Source: Candidatus Gastranaerophilales bacterium
GTDB lineage: Bacteria; Cyanobacteriota; Vampirovibrionia; Gastranaerophilales; Gastranaerophilaceae
Direction of reading: 5' to 3'
Length of the DNA stretch: 64,000 nucleotides
Assembly: GCA_944322615.1 (NCBI GenBank)
Contig: CALUPH010000006.1
Span: 1-64,000 of the forward strand
Part shown: piece by piece, positions 50,840 through 59,139 of the stretch
Layout of the letters: each line of letters opens with the position of its first letter
How positions within the stretch are numbered: the first letter of the stretch is position 1
Translations under genes and position numbers: made by a program
Notes under the pieces: generated by a model
What the model saw: only the letters and a program-made list of their open reading frames with translations
What the model was told of the DNA's origin: nothing
The model's database searches: none

Positions 50840-52558
50840 TTGAAATACATAAATAGAATTAAAATAAAATATTTTAGATCAATTTATAATCTTGATATAA
50901 AAGATATAAGTTCTTCTTTAACTGTCTTTACAGGAAAAAATGACACTGGAAAATCAAATATCTTAAGAGCTCTTAATCTATTTTTTAATAATGAAATTGA
51001 TCCAAATGATAAATTAGACTTTAATAGAGATTTTTCTATGATAAGAAATAAACAAATAGCAGAAAGTAGCAAAGAAAGAAAATTAATTTCAATAGAAATA
51101 GAATTTAACAATCCTGGGAGCTATAAAACATTAGAAAAGACTTCCACATATAGAAAATCTTGGGATAGATATGGGAAAGTACTTGAAGATGATTGGAAAA
51201 AAGGGGTTACAGAAAAAGGAAAAGGTGCTGCTAATAAATTTTTAAATTCAATAGAATATATTTACATTCCAGCGATAAAAGATAAAAATACTTTTTTAGA
51301 TTTATTACAACGATTAAAATCAAGTTTACCACCAAAAGCACTTCCTATAGAAGATTTTAATAACAAAATAAAAACATATGGAGAAGAATTAAAAAATGAC
51401 CTTCGTAAAAATATTCAATTAGAACCAACGTTATCTTTACCTACATCAATCAATGAATTGTTTTCTTCTTTGGATTTCATTATCGGGGATGGCATTGTAG
51501 AAACTTCACTATCTCAAAGGGGTGATGGTATTAGATGTAGATTTATCCCCGCCATAATAAATTATATAGCAAAAAATAACTCGGCAAAACGATATATATG
51601 GGGGCTTGAAGAACCTGAAAACTCTCTTGAATTTGCCAAAGCACTTGAATTAAATAATACGTTAGAACAGACTTATTCAAAAAAGGCTCAAATCTTTGTA
51701 ACTTCACATTCCCCTGCATTTGTTGGTGAGATAAAAGAAAACTCATCTAAATGTATTCATTTATTAATAAAAAATGAAAAAAAACTTATTGAAAATAAAG
51801 TTATTACTAGAAACATATTATCAAATGTTATGCTTGATACGGTTAGCGAAGAACTTGGCTATATTAAACTTCAAAAAGGACTTGCTAATAAACTGAAAGA
51901 GCATATAGAACTTCTTGAACAGACAAAACAAGAGCTTGATAAATTAAAAGAAAATATAGAAAATACGCAAAATAAATATATTTTATTAGTCGAAGGCGTA
52001 ACCGATAAACAATTAATAGAAAAAGCTTGGAACATGTTACATGGGAAAGATTGTCCATTACCATTTTTTATTCATATTTGTTATTCTTCAAGTCAAATTA
52101 GAACTCTTTTATCACAAGAATCATTAGAAACTTTATATCCAGACAAAGTATTTATTGCAATGTTTGATTTTGATAGGGCTTATTCTGACTGGGATGGACT
52201 AAAGAATTGGAATATTAAAGAAGATGATGAAAGAATAGGGTTACTAAAAAAATCAAAGAAAGGTAAAAGATATGCCTTTTTACTCCCAATACCTAATAAT
52301 AGAAAAAATATTGCTTCTAAAAAATTTCATAATACATCCATGCTAGAAATAGAGTTACTATTTAATGACCAGGTAATTGAACAGTATGGGCGAGCAACAA
52401 CTAAAGAAATAACAGGTGGTACTGATGTCTGGAACATCACAAGCAATACTAAAAAAAATATTATAGAAAATTTAAATAATCTCAGAAAAGAAGATTTTGT
52501 AGAATTTGAAAAAATATTTGATTTAATTAAAAAGATTCAATCTGGAGTGTATAGATAA
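50840..52558 (+). CDS. OLD-family-like ATPase with TOPRIM nuclease domain
   Basis: A 572-residue protein. The N-terminal ABC-type ATPase has FRSIYNLDIKDISSSLTVF, Walker A GKNDTGKSNILRAL (about 32-45), a signature-like SQRGDGIRCRF, Walker B GLEEPENSLE and HSPAFVG as H-loop. The C-terminal TOPRIM part has ILLVEGVTDKQLIEKAW with the catalytic Glu and an acidic FDFDRAYSDWD. OLD nucleases act in phage defence, alone or with partner proteins (Gabija GajA is a relative). It starts at TTG 50840 with TAGGA upstream, 4 bases after hsdR, and overlaps the hsdS start, so it is translated with the RM genes. Confidence 0.8.
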   Translation: MKYINRIKIKYFRSIYNLDIKDISSSLTVFTGKNDTGKSNILRALNLFFNNEIDPNDKLDFNRDFSMIRNKQIAESSKERKLISIEIEFNNPGSYKTLEKTSTYRKSWDRYGKVLEDDWKKGVTEKGKGAANKFLNSIEYIYIPAIKDKNTFLDLLQRLKSSLPPKALPIEDFNNKIKTYGEELKNDLRKNIQLEPTLSLPTSINELFSSLDFIIGDGIVETSLSQRGDGIRCRFIPAIINYIAKNNSAKRYIWGLEEPENSLEFAKALELNNTLEQTYSKKAQIFVTSHSPAFVGEIKENSSKCIHLLIKNEKKLIENKVITRNILSNVMLDTVSEELGYIKLQKGLANKLKEHIELLEQTKQELDKLKENIENTQNKYILLVEGVTDKQLIEKAWNMLHGKDCPLPFFIHICYSSSQIRTLLSQESLETLYPDKVFIAMFDFDRAYSDWDGLKNWNIKEDDERIGLLKKSKKGKRYAFLLPIPNNRKNIASKKFHNTSMLEIELLFNDQVIEQYGRATTKEITGGTDVWNITSNTKKNIIENLNNLRKEDFVEFEKIFDLIKKIQSGVYR

Positions 52559-53853
52559 TGCAAAATAAATTACCGCAAGGTTGGGTTGAGTGTCAGCTAG
52601 AAGATATACTTTCAAATGAGAAATATTCCATAAAAAGAGGTCCATTTGGAAGTTCTTTAAAAAAAGCATTTTTTGTACCATCAGGAATAAGAGTATTTGA
52701 ACAATATAATCCTATAAATAATGACCCATACTGGTCAAGGTATTACATAACAGAAAGTAAATATAAAGAATTAGAATCATTTACAGCAAAAGCTGGAGAT
52801 TTTTTAGTAAGTTGTTCAGGCACATTAGGAAAAATTTTACAATTACCTGTTGATGTTGAAATGGGTATAATCAATCAAGCGTTATTAAAGATAACAGTTA
52901 ACAATGATTTGATTGATTCGGAATTTTTCATAAATCTTTTTCAATCTCCAAAATTTCAAAAAAATATTTTAGATAACACAATAGGAACTGCTATTCAAAA
53001 TATTGCAAGTGTGAAAGAATTAAAAAAAATAAAAATATTATTACCTCCACTTAATGAGCAAAGACGGATAGTGGAAAAGATTGAAAGTGAATTTGCAAAG
53101 ATTGATGAGGGGTTAGAACATCTTCAACAAGCAAAAGAACAAATCAAACAATATCGCCAATCTGTCTTAAAATCCGCTTTTGAGGGGAAATTATACAAAA
53201 CATCAGAATGGAAAGAAATAACATTAGGAGAAGTTGTAGAACCGAGACGAGAAAGGATTACACCTACTGATAAAAATGGAAATATGGTTTATATTGGGAT
53301 GGATTGTATAGAACCAAATAGTTTATATATTCATAAACAGTACAAATTAAAAGAAACTAAAAGTGTTGCTTTTGTATTTTACAAAAATGATGTTCTATAT
53401 GGTAGAATGCGATCATATTTAAATAAAGTTTGGGAAGCAACTTGCAATGGAACTGCATCTGCTGAATTTATAGTTTTTCCTGAAAATGATAATATTTTTT
53501 CTTCTTATTTAAAATACTTATTACATCAACAAAATTTTGTAAAATATGCAACTAGAAATGCTTCAGGTGATAGACCACGTGTTAAATTTGAAAGTGATTT
53601 AGCTGGTTATAAATTTAGGCTTCCTTCTATAGAAGAACAAAAAAAGATAGTAGAAGAAATTGAAAAGAGATTTGCTGTTGCTGATGAGGTTGAAAAAGTT
53701 GTTGAACAAAATATCGAAAAAGCAAAACAGCTAAAACAATCAATTTTGAAAAAAGCATTTGAAGGTCGTCTAGTTCCACAAGACCCAACAGACGAACCCG
53801 CCTCAATACTCCTTGAAAAAATCAAACAAGAAAGGAGTAAAAAATGGGAATAA
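52558..53853 (+). CDS. hsdS: Type I restriction enzyme, specificity (S) subunit
   Basis: A 431-residue HsdS with two target-recognition domains and two conserved helical spacers. TRD1 ends at LLPPLNEQRRIVEKIESEFAKIDEGLEHL (near 160-190) and is followed by the KSAFEGKL spacer. TRD2 starts WKEITLGEVVEPRRE and ends at LPSIEEQKKIVEEIEKRFA, then ILKKAFEGRL and the usual end VPQDPTDEPASILLE. This is complete, with no sign of tandem or inverted partial copies. It overlaps the upstream OLD-like gene by 1 base and the downstream membrane gene by 10. Confidence 0.95.
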   Translation: MQNKLPQGWVECQLEDILSNEKYSIKRGPFGSSLKKAFFVPSGIRVFEQYNPINNDPYWSRYYITESKYKELESFTAKAGDFLVSCSGTLGKILQLPVDVEMGIINQALLKITVNNDLIDSEFFINLFQSPKFQKNILDNTIGTAIQNIASVKELKKIKILLPPLNEQRRIVEKIESEFAKIDEGLEHLQQAKEQIKQYRQSVLKSAFEGKLYKTSEWKEITLGEVVEPRRERITPTDKNGNMVYIGMDCIEPNSLYIHKQYKLKETKSVAFVFYKNDVLYGRMRSYLNKVWEATCNGTASAEFIVFPENDNIFSSYLKYLLHQQNFVKYATRNASGDRPRVKFESDLAGYKFRLPSIEEQKKIVEEIEKRFAVADEVEKVVEQNIEKAKQLKQSILKKAFEGRLVPQDPTDEPASILLEKIKQERSKKWE

Positions 53854-54365
53854 AACCAAAGATAACTACGTTTGAACAATTTGAAATACTTATTCATCAA
53901 ATTGAAAATATATATACATTGATAAGCAATACAAATAAATTCTATACAACGCTTTTATCTTCTGTTATTGGAGTAGGTGTATTGTTGTATACAAATAAAG
54001 TAATTCCGAATGACTATTTTAATTATTTTTTTTATATTGTTTTAATTGCTTATGCTATATGTGTTATTTGGTATAGAACTCTTTTTCTTTATTTATATGA
54101 TTTAAATAGTAAAAGTGATGCATACATGACTTTTGTTAAAGAGAATAAAATAATTAGCATGTATGAATTATCAATTTCACTTAATGTAAAAAAAACAAAC
54201 TTGGTAATGCCTTTTTTATTAGGAGGTCTGATTTTTATCATATTAGTAAAATATTCTTATTTTATGAATTTTTACAGTTGTATTTTTCATATTATACTTT
54301 ATAGCCAATTATTTTGTTTTAGTTTTATATATGGTTTTGATATAAAATTATTTAAATATTTTTAA
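53844..54365 (+). CDS. Small four-helix membrane protein inside the type I RM operon
   Basis: A 173-residue protein with a short N-terminal helix (FEQFEILIHQIENIYTLI), then membrane segments at about 33-52, 63-90, 121-142 and 148-168. Between helices 2 and 3 lies WYRTLFLYLYDLNSKSDAYM, a polar region like the YR-x-LN loop of small RipA/SLATT-type membrane proteins linked with defence loci. That likeness is only by eye. AAAGGAG precedes ATG 53844, inside the hsdS end, and hsdM follows after 9 bases, so it is part of the operon. Possible roles are membrane effector or anchor. Confidence 0.55.
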   Translation: MGIKPKITTFEQFEILIHQIENIYTLISNTNKFYTTLLSSVIGVGVLLYTNKVIPNDYFNYFFYIVLIAYAICVIWYRTLFLYLYDLNSKSDAYMTFVKENKIISMYELSISLNVKKTNLVMPFLLGGLIFIILVKYSYFMNFYSCIFHIILYSQLFCFSFIYGFDIKLFKYF

Positions 54366-54374
54366 GGAGCAATA

Positions 54375-55808
54375 ATGACAGAAAATAATTTGATAACTAA
54401 GGTTTGGAATTATGCAACTATTTTGAAAGATAGCGGTGTTGCATATACTGATTATGTTGCACAGCTTACATATTTGTTATTTCTTAAAATGGATGATGAG
54501 TGTGTATCTGTTCTTGGGCAAAAATCTTTAATTCCTGAACAATATCAATGGAAAAACTTAAAAACTCTTGATGGCGTTGAACTAGAAAGTGCTTATAATA
54601 AAGCATTAACTGAGTTATCAAAGATTAATGGCATTGTTGGTACTATTTATTCAAAAGCACAAAATAAAATTGCAGAACCTGCAAAGTTAAAAAAACTTGT
54701 TTCTTTAGTTGATGAACAAACTTGGATGGGATTAGATGTAGATGTAAAAGGTGCTATTTATGAGGGGCTTTTACAAAAAAATGCGACTGAAACAAAAGCT
54801 GGAGCAGGTCAATATTTTACTCCTCGTCCTTTAATTAATGCAATTGTTGAAGTAATGAAACCGACTCCTGAAAATACCATCCTTGACCCTGCTTGTGGTA
54901 CAGGCGGATTTTTACTTTCTGCATATGATTACATGAAAAAACAGACTAAAGATAAGGAAAAGTTAAAAGCATTAAGGGAAGAAAAACTTTTTGGGGTTGA
55001 TATTACACCGCTTGTAGTTAGTCTTTGTGCGATGAACTTGTATTTGCACGGTATTGGGAACGGAATTAGCCCTGTTAAACAAGGCGATTCTTTGATGTCG
55101 GCAGGTGAAAAACGTTTTGATATTGTATTAACAAATCCTCCATTCGGAAAAAAATCAGCTACAAAAATTATGGGGGATGATGGTAGTGTTAAATCTGAAA
55201 AAGATGATTATCAAAGAGATGATTTTACTGCAACAACATCCAATAAACAAATCAATTTTTTACAACACATTATGACTGTTTTAAAAATTGAAGGCAGAGC
55301 TGGTGTTGTAGTTCCTGATAATGTTTTGTTTGAAGGCGGTGCAGGCGAAAAAGTCCGTAAAAAACTTTTGAAAGATTTTAATTTACATACAATTTTAAGG
55401 CTTCCTACGGGTATCTTTTACGCACAAGGTGTAAAAGCTAATGTTATTTTCTTTGACAAGTTATCGCCATTAGAAGACGGGCACCGAACAAATGATGTTT
55501 GGGTTTATGACTTTAGAACAAATGTCAATTTGACTTTGGTTACAAATTCTTTAAATGATGAACATTTAAAAGATTTTATTAAATGCTATTGTGCAGATGA
55601 TGTTTCTAAAAGGGTAGAAAGTGAAAGATTTAAAAAATTTACTTATGATGAAATAATTAGCCGTGATAAGACAAATCTCGACATTACTTGGTTAAAGGAT
55701 GAAAGTTTAGAAGATTTAGAAAATCTTCCCGATCCGGAGATATTAGCAGAAGAAATCAAAGAAAATTTATCATCGGCTCTTAAACTTTTCAATAGTCTTC
55801 AATTGTAA
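54375..55808 (+). CDS. hsdM: Type I restriction enzyme, M (N6-adenine methyltransferase) subunit
   Basis: A 477-residue HsdM. An N-terminal helical bundle (about 1-130) is followed by the SAM-binding motif ILDPACGTGGFLLSAYDYM and the catalytic LTNPPFG motif for N6-adenine methylation. KINFLQHIM-like QINFLQHIMTVLKIEGRAGVV and FYAQGVKANVIFFDK close the catalytic domain. It forms an M2S methylase and, with HsdR, the full complex. AAGGAG precedes ATG 54375. Here it is the last gene (order R-OLD-S-membrane-M), unlike the usual R-M-S or M-S-R. Confidence 0.96.
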   Translation: MTENNLITKVWNYATILKDSGVAYTDYVAQLTYLLFLKMDDECVSVLGQKSLIPEQYQWKNLKTLDGVELESAYNKALTELSKINGIVGTIYSKAQNKIAEPAKLKKLVSLVDEQTWMGLDVDVKGAIYEGLLQKNATETKAGAGQYFTPRPLINAIVEVMKPTPENTILDPACGTGGFLLSAYDYMKKQTKDKEKLKALREEKLFGVDITPLVVSLCAMNLYLHGIGNGISPVKQGDSLMSAGEKRFDIVLTNPPFGKKSATKIMGDDGSVKSEKDDYQRDDFTATTSNKQINFLQHIMTVLKIEGRAGVVVPDNVLFEGGAGEKVRKKLLKDFNLHTILRLPTGIFYAQGVKANVIFFDKLSPLEDGHRTNDVWVYDFRTNVNLTLVTNSLNDEHLKDFIKCYCADDVSKRVESERFKKFTYDEIISRDKTNLDITWLKDESLEDLENLPDPEILAEEIKENLSSALKLFNSLQL

Positions 55809-55833
55809 TTAATTTAATTAAAAAGGAAACGAA

Positions 55834-56277
55834 ATGAGTATATTAGGTATTAATGAAAATGGGGTTGAGCAAACATATAATTTAGATGAGTTTTTAGGTA
55901 AGAGGGTTGTTTTATATTTCTATCCTAAGGATAATACTGCGGGTTGCACTCAAGAAGCTTGCGATTTTAGAGACAGTTTTAACAGGCTAATTAATTATGC
56001 TGTTGTTATTGGCGTTAGTCCTGACAGCATTAAGAGTCATTTAAAGTTTAGAGAAAAACAAAGTTTGAATTTTATTCTGTTATCTGACCCTGAGCATATC
56101 TTAGCTGAAAAATTTGCCGTTTGGAAAGAAAAATCTATGTATGGCAAAAAATATATGGGGATTGAACGCTCTACTTTTATTTTGGACGAAAATGGCAACA
56201 TTCAAAAAGAATGGCGCAAAGTAAAAGTTAAAGGTCATGTTGATGAGGTTTTGAGTTTCTTAAAAGAAAATAACTAA
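55834..56277 (+). CDS. bcp: Thiol peroxidase, Bcp/PrxQ type
   Basis: A 147-residue peroxiredoxin. The sequence VVLYFYPKDNTAGCTQEAC contains the peroxidatic Cys and the resolving Cys five residues later, the atypical 2-Cys arrangement of Bcp/PrxQ. DFRDSFNRL and GIERSTFILDENGNI are also typical. It reduces hydrogen peroxide and organic peroxides with thioredoxin. AAAGGAAA lies before ATG 55834. The end overlaps the convergent PHP gene by 4 bases. It marks the return from the RM island to ordinary genes. Confidence 0.94.
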   Translation: MSILGINENGVEQTYNLDEFLGKRVVLYFYPKDNTAGCTQEACDFRDSFNRLINYAVVIGVSPDSIKSHLKFREKQSLNFILLSDPEHILAEKFAVWKEKSMYGKKYMGIERSTFILDENGNIQKEWRKVKVKGHVDEVLSFLKENN

Positions 56278-57107
56278 TATATTTTAGGAAAGTTCAATAC
56301 TTCAAGTTCAACGGGGGTATTATCTGTATTTAGTTTAGTTAACGGAATATTTTTATTTGTTCCGTGGTAGTCACTTCCGCCTGTTGTGTACAGGTTATAT
56401 TTTTCAGCGCAGTCTGTAAGGAATTTTATTTCTTCCTTATTATAGCGAGAGTAATAACATTCCAGACCTTGAATATTATATTTAAGCATTTTTTCAAGTT
56501 TTGGAATAAAGGTGTTGAAATCAAGATGTTTTTCACCTTCCCCGCCCAAAGGGTGAGCCCAAACTGCTATTCCGCCTGCTTGTTGTATTGTTTCTATTGC
56601 TTCTTTACCGTCAAATCTTGTATTGCCTGTTTTACATCCGTTTAAATATTTTTCCATTGCGGCAATGTTATTTTCGGCAAGCCCTCTTTTAACCAAAATA
56701 TTTGCCAAATGTAGTTTTACTACGCTCTTTCTTGAATACAGCCAATCCAGTTCTTCTTTTGTAAATTCAAAATCCCAAGTATCTTTTAGGTAGTGAATTC
56801 GGGTTTCAAGTTTCTTACGTCTTAAAATTTTACCTTTTTCAATCAGTTCTTTTAGTTTGGGGTTTTCAATATCTATGCTGTAGCCTAAAATATGGCATTT
56901 TATATCTTCTAAAAGACAGGTTAGCTCTATGCCTTTTATAAATCCTTTTTCAAATTTTTCAGACATTAGTTTACAGCCTTCCACTGTGTCGTGGTCTGTT
57001 AGTGCAAAAATTTCTATTTCGGCTTTTTTTATTTTCTCTGCTAATTCGTCTACTGTGTCGCTACCGTCTGAACAGTTGCTATGTATATGTAAATCAAACT
57101 TTGTCAT
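56274..57107 (-). CDS. PHP-domain phosphoesterase
   Basis: A 277-residue PHP protein with the metal-binding motifs FDLHIHSNCSDGSDTV, FALTDHDTVEGC, GIELTCLLEDIKCHILGYSI, AVWAHPLGG and TGGSDYHGTNK. Relatives include RNase AM/nucleoside 3',5'-bisphosphate phosphatases, a plausible activity. It lies 18 bases after the SDR gene on the same strand, apparently cotranscribed from the promoter at 57858. AAGG lies 9 bases before the ATG. Confidence 0.85.
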   Translation of the reverse strand: MTKFDLHIHSNCSDGSDTVDELAEKIKKAEIEIFALTDHDTVEGCKLMSEKFEKGFIKGIELTCLLEDIKCHILGYSIDIENPKLKELIEKGKILRRKKLETRIHYLKDTWDFEFTKEELDWLYSRKSVVKLHLANILVKRGLAENNIAAMEKYLNGCKTGNTRFDGKEAIETIQQAGGIAVWAHPLGGEGEKHLDFNTFIPKLEKMLKYNIQGLECYYSRYNKEEIKFLTDCAEKYNLYTTGGSDYHGTNKNIPLTKLNTDNTPVELEVLNFPKIY

Positions 57108-57125
57108 TTCCTTTTGCCTTATTAT

Positions 57126-57851
57126 TTAGTTTGAATAAGTCCAACCTTCATCATTATGATAAACCATTAATTTACTCATTCCGCCATCAATTACGATGTT
57201 TTCACCTGTTATAAATTTTGATTTGTTTGAACATAAGAATAAAACAGCGTTTGCAATATCAACAGGCTCGCCTACGCAATTAGACGGGTGCTGTGTAATA
57301 TCTGAGGGCGAAAAATTATAGCCTATTGTATCAATCCACCCCGGAGAAATTGAGTTGACTCTTGCTTTTCCTTTCAAGGTTACTGCCATTGCATGAGTTA
57401 ATGAAATTATTCCGCCTTTTGCCGCTGAATAGCTTTCCCAATCTGCTTGCGATTGAAATGCCCTTGTTGATGAAATATTTATAATTACTGCATTATTGTT
57501 TAGGTTATTTAAAAATAGCTTCACTAGGGCAAACGGAGCAAACAGGCTTAGTTTCTGCACGTATAGAAAATCATCTAAATCGCAAGAAAGAAGTCCGCCT
57601 TTTGATAATCCTGCGTTGTTTATAATAAAATCAACATTTTTGTATTTTTCTATGACTTTTTGAGTGAAATCAATTATTACATCTTTTTCTGTTATATCGC
57701 CTTTATAGAAAAAATCGCAGGGGATATCGGGCTCTTTTTTATCTATAATTACAACTTTTGCATTCTCTTTATTGAATTCTTCACAGATGGATTTTCCTAT
57801 CCCTGAAGCTCCGCCTGTTACTATAATTACTTTGTTTTCAAACTCTTTCAT
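57126..57851 (-). CDS. Short-chain dehydrogenase/reductase
   Basis: A 241-residue SDR: NAD(P)-binding VTGGASGIGKSICEEF at the N-terminus, IINNAGLSKGG (NNAG motif), catalytic Ser in NISSTRAFQ, and Tyr/Lys in SYSAAKGG, ending with GENIVIDGG. Substrate cannot be deduced. The start ATG 57851 has no Shine-Dalgarno. An extended -10 TGC-TAAAAT ends 6 bases upstream, so the mRNA is predicted to be leaderless. Confidence 0.88.
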   Translation of the reverse strand: MKEFENKVIIVTGGASGIGKSICEEFNKENAKVVIIDKKEPDIPCDFFYKGDITEKDVIIDFTQKVIEKYKNVDFIINNAGLSKGGLLSCDLDDFLYVQKLSLFAPFALVKLFLNNLNNNAVIINISSTRAFQSQADWESYSAAKGGIISLTHAMAVTLKGKARVNSISPGWIDTIGYNFSPSDITQHPSNCVGEPVDIANAVLFLCSNKSKFITGENIVIDGGMSKLMVYHNDEGWTYSN

Positions 57852-57857
57852 ATCAAA

Positions 57858-57866
57858 ATTTTAGCA
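57858..57866 (-). promoter_or_regulatory. Extended -10, leaderless-type, of the SDR-PHP operon
   Basis: Minus-strand TGC-TAAAAT, 6 bases before ATG 57851. Confidence 0.55.
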
Positions 57867-57951
57867 TAAAATATTTTTTCAATCCTGCTTTAGAATTGCA
57901 GGAAAAACTTTTATTCTTTATAATCGTTATAATAAGTATGAAAGGTGTTGT

Positions 57952-58362
57952 ATGAAAAATCTTTTTACTTTCTTTGTTTTATTATTTTTCACAGGTTGCG
58001 CTTTTGCAGTTAATTCTTATGATAGTTACGGGCGCAAGACAGGTTCTTATAAAGAAACATATTCAGGTTATAATTCTTACGATAAATATGGCTCTAAAAC
58101 AGGGTCTTACCAAAAAACTTCATCGGGGTATAACGCTTACGACGAATATGGCAGAAAAACAGGCAGCTTTAAAAAAACATCGACCGGTTATAATTCTTAT
58201 GATGAGTATGGCCGTAAAACAGGTAGTTACAAAACAAATTCAAACGGTGTAACAACTAAGTACGATAAATATGGACGTAAAACAGGCTCTTTTAAAAAAG
58301 ATTCTTCAGGTAGAATTACTGAATACGACAAATATGGAAGGAAAGTCGGCAGCTATAAATAA
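57952..58362 (+). CDS. Exported tandem-repeat protein (YDxYGRKTGS repeats)
   Basis: A 136-residue protein. A signal peptide (about 1-20) contains FFTGC, which could be a lipobox with Cys16, followed by AFA, which could be a signal peptidase I site. From residue 21 to the end it consists of six repeats of 20-21 residues with consensus Y-D-x-Y-G-R-K-T-G-S-[YF]-K and an Ser/Thr/Gly-rich link. It is rich in Tyr, Lys and Gly, strongly basic, and has no other domain. Probable surface or periplasmic protein, perhaps binding glycans or nucleic acids. AAAGGTG precedes the ATG. Confidence 0.7.
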   Translation: MKNLFTFFVLLFFTGCAFAVNSYDSYGRKTGSYKETYSGYNSYDKYGSKTGSYQKTSSGYNAYDEYGRKTGSFKKTSTGYNSYDEYGRKTGSYKTNSNGVTTKYDKYGRKTGSFKKDSSGRITEYDKYGRKVGSYK

Positions 58363-58437
58363 TTAGTTATTTATTAAAAATGTGTTTTATAATAAAATAC
58401 GAATAGTATGGTTTTGGTTATGGAGAGTGGTTTATAA

Positions 58438-59139
58438 ATGAAACATTTGGTTGTTATCCCGACTTATAATGAAATAGAAAATATTGAGGATATGATAAAT
58501 GAATTGTTTAGTTTGTATCCTGAAATTAGTATTTTAGTTGTAGATGATTCATCTCCTGACGGAACTGCTCAAAAAGTTAAACAATTAATGGAAAATAATC
58601 CTAATTTATTTATACTTGAGCAAAGCGAAAAATCAGGATTGGCAAACGCATATATAAACGGCTTTAAGTGGGGACTTGTAAAAGGGTTTGATTTATTTAC
58701 TTCTATAGATGCAGATTTTTCTCATAAACCGATATATATTAAAGACGCTGTTAAATTAATAGAATCTGGTGTTGATATTGCTTGCGGTTCTCGCTATGCA
58801 AAAGATGGAAATACAACCGAAAAACATTGGTTTAGAAATTTTATTTCTATTGGCGGTAATATTTATGCTGATTTCATTTTGGGGGATAACATAAAAGATT
58901 GGACTGAAGGATTTAATACATACACTAAAGATGCTTTATATAAAATAAATTTGGATTCTATTAAAGTAAAAGGTTATATTTTTCAAGCAGAAATGAAATA
59001 TAAAGCCGTAAAAGCAGGGTGCATTGTAAAAGAGTTTCCTATACTTTTTGAAGAAAGAAAAAAAGGAAAGTCTAAAATGAGTTCAAATATAATAGTAGAA
59101 GCTTTTTTTTCGGTATTAAGAATTAAATTAGGCAAATAA
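58438..59139 (+). CDS. Dolichol-phosphate-mannose-synthase-like glycosyltransferase (GT2)
   Basis: A 233-residue GT-A enzyme without C-terminal membrane helices. Motifs are VIPTYNEIENIEDMI, VVDDSSPDGTAQKV, SIDADFSHKP (metal-binding DxD-like) and GSRYAKDGNT, which match Dpm1-type polyprenol-phosphate mannosyltransferases. It would use GDP-mannose, made by ManC (4521-5906). GGAG stands before ATG 58438. It is convergent with the aminotransferase gene (12-base overlap). Other polyprenol-phosphate sugar donors are possible. Confidence 0.85.
   Translation: MKHLVVIPTYNEIENIEDMINELFSLYPEISILVVDDSSPDGTAQKVKQLMENNPNLFILEQSEKSGLANAYINGFKWGLVKGFDLFTSIDADFSHKPIYIKDAVKLIESGVDIACGSRYAKDGNTTEKHWFRNFISIGGNIYADFILGDNIKDWTEGFNTYTKDALYKINLDSIKVKGYIFQAEMKYKAVKAGCIVKEFPILFEERKKGKSKMSSNIIVEAFFSVLRIKLGK

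Noticed and set aside
52558-53853. Phase-variable hsdS by inversion
   Set aside because: Only one complete hsdS is present, with no partial or inverted second copy and no simple-sequence tract.
46823-55833. Integration of the RM island into tRNA-Val
   Set aside because: No copy of the tRNA 3' end is found at the far side of the island and no integrase gene is present.
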